Assembly (NCBI GenBank): GCA_027452065.1
Contig: DAIDHC010000099.1
Location: 1 to 45,267, forward strand
Direction of reading: 5' to 3'
DNA length: 45,267 bases
Source of the DNA: Bryobacterales bacterium
GTDB taxonomy: Bacteria > Acidobacteriota > Terriglobia > Bryobacterales > Bryobacteraceae
In this document: positions 7,806-20,145 of the stretch, one piece after another
How positions within the stretch are numbered: position 1 is the stretch's first letter
Layout of the letters: every line of letters starts with the position of its first letter
Made by a program: the position numbers and the translations under genes
Notes under the pieces: generated by a model
What the model was told of the DNA's origin: nothing
The model's input: only the letters and a program-made list of their open reading frames with translations
Databases searched by the model: none

Positions 7806-8789
7806 ATGGACGGCGTCTCGATCCTCATTCCGAGCTGGAACCGGCGGGATCTGCTGGAGACGCTGGTTCCGGCGCTGGAGCGGCAAACGGAGCCGCCGGC
7901 CGAGATTGTGGTGGTGGACAACGGGAGCACGGACGGCTCGGCTGAAGCGGCGCGGAAACTGGGCGCCCAGGTTGTGGAAATGGAGGGCAATCGCGGGTTT
8001 GCCGCGGCGGTGAACCGGGGGCTGCGGGAGTGCCGGCGGGAGTGGGTGGCAGTGGTGAACAACGACGTGGAGCCGCGGCCGGACTGGCTGGAGAGTCTAC
8101 GGGCCGGGGCGGCGGAGGGGTGGTTCGGGGCGGGGAAGCTGCTGTCAGCGGCCGATCCGGCGGTGCTGGACGGGACCTGGGACCTGGTGGCGCGGAGCGG
8201 ATGCGCCTGGCACTGCGGCAATGGGCGCAAGGACGGGCCGGAGTGGAGCCGGCGGCGGGCGATCCGGATGGCGCCGTTTACGGCTTCGCTGTTCCGGAGG
8301 GAGCTTTTCGAGCGGGTGGGAGAGCTGGACGAGAGCTTCGAATCGTATCTGGAAGACGTGGATTTCGGGCTGCGCTGCGCCGTCGAAGGGCTGTCGGGCG
8401 TGTATGTGCCGGAGGCGGTGGCGGTGCACCAGGGCAGCGCGACGTGGGGAAAATGGAATCCGGCGGCGGTGCGGCGCATCTCTAGGAATCAGGTTCTTCT
8501 GATCGCCAAGCACTATCCGGCCGGCTGGTTTCGTTATTATGGTTGGTCAGTGACCGTTGGGCAGACGCTGTGGGGGTTGTTGGCTCTTCGCCACGGAGCG
8601 GGAGCCGCTTTTGCGGCCGGGAAGTGGCAAGGCTGGCGAAGGTATCAAGCGCTTCGCCGCCTGCATCCCGACGGGGCGAGGGCCGAGGTGTTGCGGATCA
8701 TATTGACCGAAAGCGAAGCCGAAATCCGTGACTTACAGCGAAAGACCGGGTTTGACACCTATTGGAGAATCTACTGCGCGCTGACATAA
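7806..8789 (+). CDS. GT2 glycosyltransferase, rhamnosyltransferase-like
   Basis: A 327-residue GT2 enzyme. It opens with VSILIPSWNRRDLLE and has VVVDNGSTDGSAEAA, EGNRGFAAAVNRGL and the metal-site motif VVNNDVEPRPDW. Later come LFERVGELDE and ESYLEDVDFGLR, the ED-containing region near the catalytic base in this subclass. Similar proteins add rhamnose or related sugars to O-antigen intermediates. It starts one base after the stop of the previous gene, so translational coupling is likely. Its end overlaps the next GT2 gene by 28 bp. Donor sugar unknown. Confidence 0.85.
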   Translation: MDGVSILIPSWNRRDLLETLVPALERQTEPPAEIVVVDNGSTDGSAEAARKLGAQVVEMEGNRGFAAAVNRGLRECRREWVAVVNNDVEPRPDWLESLRAGAAEGWFGAGKLLSAADPAVLDGTWDLVARSGCAWHCGNGRKDGPEWSRRRAIRMAPFTASLFRRELFERVGELDESFESYLEDVDFGLRCAVEGLSGVYVPEAVAVHQGSATWGKWNPAAVRRISRNQVLLIAKHYPAGWFRYYGWSVTVGQTLWGLLALRHGAGAAFAAGKWQGWRRYQALRRLHPDGARAEVLRIILTESEAEIRDLQRKTGFDTYWRIYCALT

Positions 8790-9802
8790 GGCAGCCGCAA
8801 AGGGCGGGCGCGGTCCGCGCTGTCGTCGTGGCCTACAACTCGGCGGCGGTGATTGAGCGCTGCCTGCGCTCGTGCGGCGGCATCGCGGTCACGGTTGTCG
8901 ACAACGGCTCGGGCGACGGCACGGTTGCGCTGGCCCGCGGATTCAAGAATGTCTTGTGCATCGCCAACGAGGAGAACCGGGGCTTCGCTGCGGCGGTGAA
9001 CCAGGCGGTGGCGGCGTGTGAGGAGGAGTTCATCCTTCTGTTGAATCCGGACGTGGAGCTGCTCGGCGCGCCGGAGGCTCTGGCCGAGGCCTGCCGTAAG
9101 GACGGGGCCGGGATGGCGGCGGGGAAACTGGTGGGCGAGGACGGCCGGGCGCAGCGGGGATTCGGGCTGCGGAGGCTGCCGCGGCCGGTGACGCTGGCAT
9201 TCGAAGTGCTCGGCATTAACCGTGTATTTCCCGCGAATCCGGTGAATCGGTACTACCGGTACCTGGATCGCGATCCGGAGTTGTCCGGCGAGGTGGAACA
9301 GCCGGCGGGGGCGTTTTTGCTTTTCCGGCGAGAGCTGTGGCAGCGGCTGGGAGGCTTCGACGAGCGCTTCCATCCGATCTGGTTCGAGGATGTCGATTTT
9401 TGCAAACGGGCGCGGGAGTCAGGTGCGCGGATCCTTTATTTTCCGTCGATTGAGGCAAAGCACACGGGTGGGCACAGCGTGGCCTCGGTGCCCTGGGAGT
9501 GCCGTGAGCTGGTCTGGTATGTTAGCCTGCTAAAGTACGCGTCCAAGCACTTCCGGCCGTTCGGGCGGCGGGGGGTAGGGGTTTCTGTAACCGCCGGCAG
9601 TCTGTTGCGGATGCTTTACTCGATTTGCCGGAAGGCAAGTTTCAAACCGGTAGCCGTATATGGAAAAGTGATTCGGCTAGCCGTTCGTACTGTTTTTATG
9701 GCCGGTTCGAACGAAGGCGGTACTGACCGGAACAAAGCATTGATGCTGGACCAATTCGAGCAACGGAAACTAGGAAATAATACGCATCCGCATGTCCTAT
9801 AA
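8762..9802 (+). CDS. GT2 glycosyltransferase
   Basis: A 346-residue member of the same GT2 subclass as its neighbours: VVVAYNSAAVIERCL, TVVDNGSGDGTVAL, EENRGFAAAVNQAVAA, metal-site LLLNPDVELLGAP, and WFEDVDFCKRARESG for the catalytic acid region. The TTG start at 8762 is the only usable start before the homology begins. It sits inside the end of the upstream gene (28-bp overlap), so translation is probably coupled. The C-terminal 60 residues are basic and less conserved. It overlaps the next gene by 11 bp. Confidence 0.84.
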   Translation: MENLLRADIRQPQRAGAVRAVVVAYNSAAVIERCLRSCGGIAVTVVDNGSGDGTVALARGFKNVLCIANEENRGFAAAVNQAVAACEEEFILLLNPDVELLGAPEALAEACRKDGAGMAAGKLVGEDGRAQRGFGLRRLPRPVTLAFEVLGINRVFPANPVNRYYRYLDRDPELSGEVEQPAGAFLLFRRELWQRLGGFDERFHPIWFEDVDFCKRARESGARILYFPSIEAKHTGGHSVASVPWECRELVWYVSLLKYASKHFRPFGRRGVGVSVTAGSLLRMLYSICRKASFKPVAVYGKVIRLAVRTVFMAGSNEGGTDRNKALMLDQFEQRKLGNNTHPHVL

Positions 9803-10841
9803 CGATCGGGTTTCCGTCACGATTGTGACGTACAATAGCGGCCGGTTCATTAAACGGTGTCTGGAATCGGTGCTGGCGCAGAAATACCTCAGCAAGCAGA
9901 TTATCGTCATCGATAACGCCTCGACCGACGGGACCGTGGACATTCTCGAACAGTTCGAGGACCGCTGCGTGATCGTTTACAACGGCGAGAACATCGGCTT
10001 CGCGGCGGCGCAGAACCAGGCGATCGCGCTGTCGGACGGCGAATGGGTGTTGAGTCTGAATCCGGACGTGCTGCTGCTGCCGAACTTCATCCAGGCGCTG
10101 GTGGAGGCCGGGCAACTGGATCCGAAGGTAGGGACGGTGTGCGGGAAGCTGCTGTCGATTCTGTCGAACTTCGACCTGCCGGAGAAGCCGCTGGTGGATT
10201 CCACCGGGATATACTTCACGCCGATGCTGCGGCACCTGGACCGGGGGAGCCAGGAAGTGGACAACGGGCACTATCTCAATCACGAGTACGTATTCGGAGC
10301 CACGGCGGCGGCGGCGCTGTACCGGCGGAAGATGATCGAAGACATCTCGGTGGACGGGGAGTTCTTCGACTCGGATTTTTTTGTGTACCGGGAGGACGCC
10401 GACGTGGCGTGGCGGGCGCAGTTGATGGGCTGGCGGTGCATCTACACGCCGCACGCGCGCGGCTATCACGTGCGCAATGTGCTGCCGGGCAACCGGCGGG
10501 CGCTGCCGCCGGAAATCAACATGCACTCGGTGAAGAACCGGTTCCTGATGCGCATCAAGAACATGAGCGGGGACCTGTACCGGCGCAACTGGCTGTCGAT
10601 AACGTCGCGCGATCTGGTGGTGCTGGGGGCGTGCCTGCTGCGGGAACAGAGCTCGCTGAAAGCGTTCGCCTACATTCTTCGCAACTGGAAGCGCGTGCTG
10701 TCCAAGCGGCGGGACATCATGAAGCGCAAGCGGGTGGGCGACGAATACCTGGCGGAGTGGTTTTCCTATAAGCCGGTGAGCCGGCCGGCTCCGAAAGCGG
10801 GCGCGCGGGTGCTGTCGCGCTCCAAGGCTTCGAGGGGATAG
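9792..10841 (+). CDS. GT2 glycosyltransferase
   Basis: A 349-residue GT2 enzyme with VTIVTYNSGRFIKRCLES, VIDNASTDGTVDIL, ENIGFAAAQNQAIAL, metal-site SLNPDVLLLPNF and FVYREDADVAWRAQLMG. It overlaps the upstream GT2 gene by 11 bp. It is the third gene in a tandem run of similar enzymes (7806-10841), suggesting stepwise assembly of one repeat unit and origin by duplication. The C-terminus is basic and ends in a poorly conserved tail. Donor and acceptor unknown. Confidence 0.85.
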   Translation: MSYNDRVSVTIVTYNSGRFIKRCLESVLAQKYLSKQIIVIDNASTDGTVDILEQFEDRCVIVYNGENIGFAAAQNQAIALSDGEWVLSLNPDVLLLPNFIQALVEAGQLDPKVGTVCGKLLSILSNFDLPEKPLVDSTGIYFTPMLRHLDRGSQEVDNGHYLNHEYVFGATAAAALYRRKMIEDISVDGEFFDSDFFVYREDADVAWRAQLMGWRCIYTPHARGYHVRNVLPGNRRALPPEINMHSVKNRFLMRIKNMSGDLYRRNWLSITSRDLVVLGACLLREQSSLKAFAYILRNWKRVLSKRRDIMKRKRVGDEYLAEWFSYKPVSRPAPKAGARVLSRSKASRG

Positions 10842-10853
10842 AACATTTCCACC

Positions 10854-11951
10854 GTGCCGCCGCGCGGCCGCTTTGCCATTCTGGGCACGCGGGGCATTCC
10901 GGCGAATTACGGAGGGTTTGAGACCTTCGCCGAGGAGTTGAGCACGCGGCTGGCGGGGCGCGGGCACGAGGTGACGGTCTACTGCCGGGACGCATACCCG
11001 GCTCCGGAATATCGCGGCGTGAGGCTGCGCCACGCGCCGGCGATTCGTCACAAATATTTTGAGACGCTGAGCCACACGTTCCTGTCGACGCTCCACCTCA
11101 TGTTTCATCGCCCGCAGGCGGCGCTGTACTGCAACGCGGCCAACGCGGTTTTCACTCCGCTGGCGCGGATGGCGGGTGTGCCGGTGGCGTTGAACGTGGA
11201 CGGCCTGGAGCGGCACCGGAAGAAATGGAACTCCTTCGCCCAGGCGTGGTACGCGCTGTCGGAAAGAATGGCGACATGGTTTCCGAACGTCGTTGTGAGC
11301 GACGCCGTACACATCCAGCGCTACTATCGCGAACGCTACGGGAAGGATTCGGTGTTCATCCCTTATGGGGCGCAGATCGGCGCGGTGACGACGCGGGCGG
11401 CGCTCGACCGGCTGGGGCTGGAGCCGGGACGGTATTTTCTGTACGTGAGCCGGATGGAGCCGGAGAATAACGCTCTGCTGGTGCGGGAGGCGTTCGAGAA
11501 ACTGGACACGCCGTTGAAGCTGGCGTTGATCGGCGATGCGCCTTACGCGCCGGACTACATTGCGCGGGTGCGCGACACGCGGGACGAGAGAGTGGTTGCG
11601 CCGGGAGCGATCTATGGAACCGGCTACGCGGAGCTGCAGTCGCACTGCTTCGCCTATATCCAGGCCACCGAGGTGGGCGGCACGCATCCGGCGCTGATCG
11701 AGGCGATGGGCCGGGGAGCACTGACGCTGTATCTGGACACGCCGGAAAACGCCGAAGTGGCCGGGGAGGCGGGGTTGGCGTTTCGGGCGGAGACGCTCGG
11801 AGAGCGGATGCGGGAGGCGCTGGCGATGGGTCCGGGGGAGCGCGCCGAGTGGGGCCGGCGGGCGGCGCGGCGCGTGGCGGAGCGCTATAGCTGGGACACG
11901 GTGACGGACCGGTATGAGGCGCTGCTGCTCGGCCTGGTCGGGCGGCGGTGA
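10854..11951 (+). CDS. GT4 glycosyltransferase with DUF1972 N-terminal domain
   Basis: A 365-residue GT4 enzyme. The N-terminus [19 protein letters not shown] is characteristic of the DUF1972 group, which includes Cps2T-like rhamnosyltransferases of capsule pathways. The C-terminal nucleotide-sugar domain has [13 protein letters not shown] and a GT4 E-x7-E-like region around [16 protein letters not shown]. It probably adds a second or later sugar to a lipid-linked acceptor. The GTG start at 10854 lies 12 bp after the previous stop. Only a distant GAGGGG at 10832-10837 precedes it, so reinitiation from the upstream gene is likely. Confidence 0.87.
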   Translation: MPPRGRFAILGTRGIPANYGGFETFAEELSTRLAGRGHEVTVYCRDAYPAPEYRGVRLRHAPAIRHKYFETLSHTFLSTLHLMFHRPQAALYCNAANAVFTPLARMAGVPVALNVDGLERHRKKWNSFAQAWYALSERMATWFPNVVVSDAVHIQRYYRERYGKDSVFIPYGAQIGAVTTRAALDRLGLEPGRYFLYVSRMEPENNALLVREAFEKLDTPLKLALIGDAPYAPDYIARVRDTRDERVVAPGAIYGTGYAELQSHCFAYIQATEVGGTHPALIEAMGRGALTLYLDTPENAEVAGEAGLAFRAETLGERMREALAMGPGERAEWGRRAARRVAERYSWDTVTDRYEALLLGLVGRR

Positions 11952-11991
11952 GGGCGGCGGCGGAGGGCTGAACGAGCGAGAATGGAACGAA

Positions 11992-13650
11992 ATGGCCGTA
12001 CACCCGCTTGCAGGAAAACCCGCGCCGGCATCCATGCTGGCCAACATTCCGAGACTGATCTCCGCGTATTACACGAACCGGCCGGACCCAGGCGCCGCCG
12101 CGCAGAGAATCTCGTTCGGTACATCGGGGCATCGCGGAAGCTCGCTCGCCTGCTCGTTTAACGACGCGCATATCGCGGCCATCAGCCAGGCCATAGCCGA
12201 GTACCGGGGCGGCGCCGGGGTGACAGGGCCGCTGTTTCTGGCGATGGACACGCATGGGCTGAGCGAGCCGGCGTTTTCGACCGCGCTCGAAGTGCTGGCG
12301 GCCAACGGCGTCGAGACGATGATCGATCAGGACCGGGGTTACACGCCGACGCCGGTGTTGTCGCACGCGATTCTGGGCTACAACCGCGGGCGGAGGCAGG
12401 GGCTGGCCGACGGGGTGGTGATCACGCCGTCGCACAATCCGCCGGAGGACGGGGGATTCAAGTACAATCCGCCGAACGGCGGCCCGGCGGACACCTCGGT
12501 GACCGGCGCCATCCAGAAGCGGGCCAATGAGCTGCTGGCGGCGGGGCTGAGCGGCGTGAAGAGGATGCCGCTCGAGCGGGCGCTGAAGGCCGCGACGACG
12601 CACCGGCACGACTACATGACCGGGTACATCGGCGAACTGGGAACCGTGGTGGACCTGGAAGCGGTGAAAGCCGCGGAGTTGCGCCTGGGCGTGGATCCGC
12701 TGGGCGGCGCGGGGGCGGCGTATTGGGCGCGCGTGGCCGAACGGTACGGGCTCGACCTGACGGTGACGAATCCGGCGATCGATCCGACGTTCCGGTTCAT
12801 GTCGCTCGACTGGGACGGGCGCATCCGGATGGACTGCTCGTCGCCCTATGCGATGGCGGGGTTGATCGCGTTGAAAGACAAATTCGACGTCGCCTTCGCC
12901 TGCGACACCGACCACGACCGGCACGGGATCGTGACGCCCAGCGCGGGCCTGTTGAACCCGAATCACTATCTGGCGGCGGCGATCTGGTATCTGTTCCGGC
13001 ACCGGCCGGGCTGGAGCGCGGGGGCGGGCATCGGCAAGACGCTGGTTTCGAGCGCCATTATCGACCGCGTGGCGGCGGGGCTGGGGCGAAAGATGGTGGA
13101 GACGCCGGTGGGGTTCAAATGGTTTGTGGACGGGCTGCTGGACGGGTCGATGGGCTTTGCGGGCGAGGAGAGCGCGGGGGCGTCGTTTCTGCGGAGGGAC
13201 GGCTCGGCGTGGAGCACCGACAAGGACGGGATGATCCTGGGATTGCTGGCGGCGGAGATGACCGCGCGGCTGGGGCGCGACCCGGGCGAGGTGTATCGCG
13301 AGCTGGCGGGCGAGTACGGCGACCCGGTGTATGAGCGGATCGACGCGCCGGCCACGGCGGAGCAGAAGGCGGTGCTGGGGAAGCTGTCGCCGGAGCGCGT
13401 GGGGGCGCGGGAGCTGGCGGGCGAGCCGATCACGGCGATGCTGACCACGGCGCCGGGCAACGGCGCGCCGATCGGCGGGCTGAAAGTGGTGGCGGCCAGC
13501 GGCTGGTTCGCGGCGCGTCCCTCGGGCACCGAGGATGTTTACAAGCTGTATGCGGAGAGCTTCCGCGGCACCGATCATTTGCGGCGCATCCAGGACGAGG
13601 CGCGGCAGATGGTGTCGGCGGCGCTGGCGGCCGGCGCCGGGGCGGCATGA
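11992..13650 (+). CDS. pgm: Phosphoglucomutase (alpha-D-glucose-phosphate specific)
   Basis: Interconverts glucose-6-phosphate and glucose-1-phosphate, feeding sugar-nucleotide synthesis for the glycosyltransferases upstream. The 552-residue protein closely follows E. coli Pgm in length and order. It starts [11 protein letters not shown], has FGTSGHRGS, the catalytic phosphoserine loop [13 protein letters not shown], the metal loop CDTDHDRHG (E. coli has DPDYDRHG), sugar-binding [16 protein letters not shown] and the phosphate-binding [17 protein letters not shown] at 11992 was chosen because it aligns with the E. coli start. The frame is open back to 11914, overlapping the GT4 gene. It overlaps alr by the 4 bp ATGA. 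Confidence 0.96.
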   Translation: MAVHPLAGKPAPASMLANIPRLISAYYTNRPDPGAAAQRISFGTSGHRGSSLACSFNDAHIAAISQAIAEYRGGAGVTGPLFLAMDTHGLSEPAFSTALEVLAANGVETMIDQDRGYTPTPVLSHAILGYNRGRRQGLADGVVITPSHNPPEDGGFKYNPPNGGPADTSVTGAIQKRANELLAAGLSGVKRMPLERALKAATTHRHDYMTGYIGELGTVVDLEAVKAAELRLGVDPLGGAGAAYWARVAERYGLDLTVTNPAIDPTFRFMSLDWDGRIRMDCSSPYAMAGLIALKDKFDVAFACDTDHDRHGIVTPSAGLLNPNHYLAAAIWYLFRHRPGWSAGAGIGKTLVSSAIIDRVAAGLGRKMVETPVGFKWFVDGLLDGSMGFAGEESAGASFLRRDGSAWSTDKDGMILGLLAAEMTARLGRDPGEVYRELAGEYGDPVYERIDAPATAEQKAVLGKLSPERVGARELAGEPITAMLTTAPGNGAPIGGLKVVAASGWFAARPSGTEDVYKLYAESFRGTDHLRRIQDEARQMVSAALAAGAGAA

Positions 13651-14783
13651 GCGTGTTCGCGCGGCGCTCCTGGGTGGAGGTTTCACTCGGGCAGATCTCC
13701 GCGAACTTCGACGCGCTGCGCGAGTTGACCGGGCCGGGCGTGGAAGTGATGCCGGTGGTGAAGGCCGACGCCTATCGGCACGGGGCGGTGGAGGTGTCGC
13801 GGACGCTGGAGGGCCGGGGCGCGCGGTGGCTGGCGGTGAGCAGCGTCGAGGAGGGCGCGGCGCTGCGCGATGCCGGAATCGAGGCGCGCATTCTGGTGAT
13901 GGCGGACTTTCTGCCCGGCGAACGGGAGGCGCTGATCGAATACCGGCTGACGCCGGTGATTCACTCCCTCGATGACGTCCGCGCCTGGGACGCGCTCGCT
14001 TCGGCGCGCCAGGCGGCGCCGGCCGCGTATCATCTGAAAATCGACAGCGGCATGGGGAGGCTGGGCACGAGGGCCGGAGCCGGGGAGATCGCCGAGACGG
14101 TGCGGGCCTGCACGCATGCTCGGCTGGAAGGGCTGATGACGCATTTCGCCTCGGCCGCCGATTACGTCGGCGGGCAGACCGAGGAGCAGGTGCGGACCTT
14201 CGAGGAGATTCGGGCCGGGCTCGCCGGACTGGGTATCGCACCGGAATTCGCGCATTTGTCGAGCAGCATCCCGGTTGCGTATGCGCGGCGCGAGGCCTGG
14301 GGCCGGATGGTGCGGCCGGGGCACGCGATTTACGGCTACGTTTCGCCGACCGTGCGCGGCGCGGGGCCGCAGCGGCTCCTGCAGGTGAAGCCGGCGCTGA
14401 GCTGGAAGGCGGCGGTGCTGGCGGTGAAAAACATTCCGGCGGGGGCGCGCGTCGGCTATGGCGGCATGTTCCGGGCTCCGGCGCCGATGCGCATCGGCGT
14501 GCTTGCGGCCGGCTACGCCGACGGCATTCCCCACCGTCTGTCGAACCGGGGCAGAGTGATCGCCGGCGGGAAACCGGCGGCAATTTTGGGCGCGGTGTCG
14601 ATGGACCTGACCACCATCGACCTGACGTCGGCGCCGCATCTGAAGCCGGGGGACGCGGTAACGCTGCTGGGCGAGGAGGGCGGCGTGCGGATCGACGCGC
14701 AGCAGATTGCGCGGGTGGCGGGGACGATTTCCTACAGCGTGCTGTGCGGCATCAGCGCGCGGGTGAAGCGGATTTACGTCTGA
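13647..14783 (+). CDS. alr: Alanine racemase
   Basis: PLP enzyme converting L- to D-alanine for peptidoglycan. The 378-residue protein has the PLP lysine K39 in [10 protein letters not shown], the catalytic tyrosine in RVGYGGMF (Y271), [38 protein letters not shown] and [12 protein letters not shown]. The usual Gly after KADAY is replaced by Arg (R44). Its start overlaps pgm by 4 bp. Its last 40 codons (14662-14783) are repeated almost exactly at 15457-15578, beyond a toxin-antitoxin pair. The gene itself is intact. ddl at 32732 supplies the next step of the pathway. Confidence 0.95.
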   Translation: MSVFARRSWVEVSLGQISANFDALRELTGPGVEVMPVVKADAYRHGAVEVSRTLEGRGARWLAVSSVEEGAALRDAGIEARILVMADFLPGEREALIEYRLTPVIHSLDDVRAWDALASARQAAPAAYHLKIDSGMGRLGTRAGAGEIAETVRACTHARLEGLMTHFASAADYVGGQTEEQVRTFEEIRAGLAGLGIAPEFAHLSSSIPVAYARREAWGRMVRPGHAIYGYVSPTVRGAGPQRLLQVKPALSWKAAVLAVKNIPAGARVGYGGMFRAPAPMRIGVLAAGYADGIPHRLSNRGRVIAGGKPAAILGAVSMDLTTIDLTSAPHLKPGDAVTLLGEEGGVRIDAQQIARVAGTISYSVLCGISARVKRIYV

Positions 14784-14784
14784 G
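14662..14784 (+). repeat. Direct repeat, left copy (3' end of alr)
   Basis: This 123-bp stretch encodes the last 40 residues and stop of Alr plus one base. It recurs at 15457-15579 in the same orientation, offset by exactly 795 bp, with no gaps and two mismatches (14729 T versus C; 14744 G versus A). Both mismatches fall at third codon positions and are synonymous. Weak similarity continues a few bases upstream if 2 bases are gapped. The toxin gene's stop codon begins 2 bases past the repeat end. Confidence 0.95.
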
Positions 14785-14786
14785 TT

Positions 14787-15209
14787 TCAGCGGCGGCGGC
14801 GAAGGCTTCGGCTCGGAGAGCCGCTGATCTCACGGCCCGTCACGAAGGCACCCTCCAACCCGATCCACCGCGCCAGCGCCTGGTTTATCGTTTCCATTTC
14901 CGAGGCACTGAGGCGGCCGGCCTTCTTCGATAGCTTCTCTCTGGGTACGGTCTGAATCTTGTCGATCATAATCTGTGAACGCTTCTTCAAACCGTTGGTT
15001 TCGGCGGGATCGACGACGAGGCGGAACAGCGTGGCGTCGATCAGTTCCGAGGTGACCGGGCAGACCGTGACGCTCGGGTGGTGCTCGTTGAAGAGATCGG
15101 ACTGGACGACGAGGCCCGGTCTCGCTTTGGAATAATCGCGCGACCACACGCCAATAACGACGTCGCCACGTTTCAGCGTCAGCCTTTGGGGTCCCGCAGA
15201 TTTTCCCAA
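14787..15209 (-). CDS. MazF/PemK-like endoribonuclease toxin
   Basis: Probable mRNA-cleaving toxin of a type II toxin-antitoxin pair. It has the MazF/PemK pattern: LKRGDVVIGVW near the N-terminus, KARPGLVVQSDLFNE, TVCPVTSEL, then KKRSQIMIDKIQTV, REKLSKKAGRLS and a C-terminal helix. The start is uncertain. TTG at 15209, with AAGGA upstream, gives 140 residues and overlaps the antitoxin by 31 bp. A CTG at 15176, just after the antitoxin stop, would give 129 residues and a more typical N-terminus. The stop is 3 bp from the alr stop on the other strand. The partner antitoxin is directly upstream. Confidence 0.8.
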   Translation of the reverse strand: MGKSAGPQRLTLKRGDVVIGVWSRDYSKARPGLVVQSDLFNEHHPSVTVCPVTSELIDATLFRLVVDPAETNGLKKRSQIMIDKIQTVPREKLSKKAGRLSASEMETINQALARWIGLEGAFVTGREISGSPSRSLRRRR

Positions 15210-15418
15210 TAGAGTTCGTCCTTGGTTCTGCTGGCGGCGGCGATCAGCGACTGCCTCTTCGCCTCGTCGACCAGAGCTTCCGGATAAGCGTTCTCGAGGT
15301 ACTCCTCGATGGCGCGCGTAACGATCCAGTCGCGGTCCTTGCCAAAATGCTGTGACGCGGCTTCGAGCCGCTCGCTCAGGCGGGGGCTGAGGCGGACGCT
15401 GGTGCCACGGCTTGCCAT
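15179..15418 (-). CDS. CopG/ribbon-helix-helix antitoxin
   Basis: A 79-residue antitoxin. The N-terminal strand GTSVRLSPRLSERLEA, followed by HFGKDRDWIVTRAIEEYLEN, is the ribbon-helix-helix pattern of CopG-like repressors, which bind DNA as dimers. The C-terminal part (about 47-79, acidic with DELYWENL) should wrap and block the toxin encoded downstream. No Shine-Dalgarno sequence precedes the ATG. A palindrome abuts the start codon (15419-15431), suggesting autorepression. It lies inside the cassette bounded by alr repeats. Confidence 0.82.
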   Translation of the reverse strand: MASRGTSVRLSPRLSERLEAASQHFGKDRDWIVTRAIEEYLENAYPEALVDEAKRQSLIAAASRTKDELYWENLRDPKG

Positions 15419-15431
15419 GTACCGACGGTAC
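15419..15431 (-). promoter_or_regulatory. Candidate antitoxin operator palindrome
   Basis: GTACCG-A-CGGTAC is a perfect inverted repeat with a one-base centre, directly upstream of the antitoxin ATG. A partly overlapping CCGAC...GTCGG (15422-15440) extends the symmetry. Such palindromes at this position are typical binding sites for ribbon-helix-helix antitoxins. On the minus strand a TACCGT ends 6 bases before the ATG and could be a -10 box covered by the operator. No binding evidence exists beyond sequence. Confidence 0.45.
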
Positions 15432-15456
15432 CACGGTCGGCGGACGTGGACGGTGC

Positions 15457-15579
15457 CGCTGCTGGGCGAGGAGGGCGGCGTGCGGATCGACGCGCAGCAG
15501 ATTGCGCGGGTGGCGGGGACGATCTCCTACAGCGTGCTATGCGGCATCAGCGCGCGGGTGAAGCGGATTTACGTCTGAG
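15457..15579 (+). pseudogene. Remnant of alr 3' end (right direct-repeat copy)
   Basis: Repeats 14662-14784 with two synonymous substitutions, so it still encodes the last 40 Alr residues and the stop. It has no start or upstream alr sequence. The open frame running into it from 15309 is antisense to the antitoxin and not a gene. Because it sits 14 bp before the convergent aldo/keto reductase gene, it may be the original chromosomal end of alr, displaced when the toxin-antitoxin cassette and its own copy of the 3' end arrived. Confidence 0.85.
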
Positions 15580-15593
15580 GCAGGGAAGAGCGC

Positions 15594-16487
15594 TCAGGCG
15601 TTCAGGGCCAGGTCGAGATTCTCGATCGCTTCGTCGATCTCGGCGGTGTTTTTGAAGCCGATGGTGACGCAATCGACGCAGCCCAGGCCCATGGCGAAGC
15701 GCAGCGAGGCCTGGCGGTCCTCGCGCCGCGTGAACCGGCCCTCGCCCACGAGCTTCATGCTGATGACGCCGGCGCCCTGGGCGTGAATTTTCTTCGTCTG
15801 CTCGACTACTTCCGGGACGATACCTGGCTCGTCGAGGTCGAGGGTGTTGAAGTTGTCCATGCGCGTGCCGTTGTGGTTCATGCGAATCATGGCGACGTCG
15901 AGCCAATCGGTTCCCGGGAAAGCGCCGAGGGCGGGGAGGCCGTGCACGGAGGCGCCGTGCGACAGGATGACCTTTTTCGATTTCGCTTCCGAAAAGGCGT
16001 CTTCGAGCCGCCTCAACTCCCCGGGCCAGGCCGGGCTGCGGACGCAGTGCAGCAGCAGGATGTCGAAATACTCCGAATGGAGATCCTTGCGGAAGCCGTC
16101 GATCGCCGCCTGGGGATTGTCCTTGCGGGCGGTGTTGTATTTGGTCATCAGACGATAGCTGTCGCGCGGGATGCCGTCGAGTGCGGCGGCGAGCATCTGT
16201 GGCATTCCGTGATAGCTGTCGGCGGTTTCAAAGAAGCGGATGCCGCGGTCGTAGGCATAGCGGACCAGGCGTGTGAACTCGGGCTGGCCGAGGCCGTGCT
16301 GGACGCGTCCGCCGAAAGTGCCGGTGCCGAAGGCGAGGCGGGTGACCTGGACGCCGGAGCGTCCGAGGGTGACCATGCCGGTGGCGGAGCGCTTCGGAGT
16401 GAAGGCCTCGAGTGCGCCGCCCGAGCCCAGGGCAAGAACTCCGGCGGCGCTGGATCTTAAGAAGTCACGGCGACTGACGTGGGCCAC
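15594..16487 (-). CDS. Tat-exported aldo/keto reductase
   Basis: A 297-residue aldo/keto reductase with a twin-arginine signal (SRRDFLRSSAAGVLALGSG), so it should be folded with cofactor and exported. The barrel starts at VTLGRSGVQVTRLAFGTGTFG and shows the catalytic D-x3-Y in FETADSYHG. Lys and His equivalents appear in LMTKYNTA and ILLLHCVR. The family reduces carbonyls with NAD(P)H; the substrate is unknown. GTG at 16487 was chosen: GGAGGG lies 8 nt upstream and the signal peptide follows immediately. An ATG at 16520 is in frame but less suitable. It is 63 bp downstream of gyrB on the same strand. Confidence 0.87.
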   Translation of the reverse strand: MAHVSRRDFLRSSAAGVLALGSGGALEAFTPKRSATGMVTLGRSGVQVTRLAFGTGTFGGRVQHGLGQPEFTRLVRYAYDRGIRFFETADSYHGMPQMLAAALDGIPRDSYRLMTKYNTARKDNPQAAIDGFRKDLHSEYFDILLLHCVRSPAWPGELRRLEDAFSEAKSKKVILSHGASVHGLPALGAFPGTDWLDVAMIRMNHNGTRMDNFNTLDLDEPGIVPEVVEQTKKIHAQGAGVISMKLVGEGRFTRREDRQASLRFAMGLGCVDCVTIGFKNTAEIDEAIENLDLALNA

Positions 16488-16550
16488 GGAAAAAACCCTC
16501 CGCTGCGGCCACGCTATCACATTGGAGAGAGGGCCGGCGTGGGCCGCGGC

Positions 16551-20145
<3,595 letters not shown>

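Larger units (their letters stand above)
14662..15579. mobile_element. Small toxin-antitoxin cassette between direct repeats of the alr 3' end
   Basis: The unit consists of the left 123-bp alr repeat, a 672-bp stretch holding only the toxin-antitoxin pair and its control region, and the right 123-bp repeat. The inserted length is 795 bp. It resembles an element that integrated at a gene end while supplying a replacement 3' end, keeping alr functional. There is no integrase or transposase inside, so it would need help in trans or simple homologous recombination. The mechanism is inference; the repeats and gene content are read directly. Confidence 0.5.

Noticed and set aside
9696..12047. 783-codon minus-strand frame
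   Set aside because: Shadow of two glycosyltransferase genes; Arg/His-rich without recognisable domain.
11356..14583. 1075-codon minus-strand frame
   Set aside because: Shadow of the GT4, pgm and alr genes, dominated by Arg, Pro, Ala and Ser with no motif.
15309..15578. 89-codon plus-strand frame whose end matches Alr
   Set aside because: Its first half is antisense to the antitoxin; only the last 40 codons are the alr remnant, and no start signal exists.
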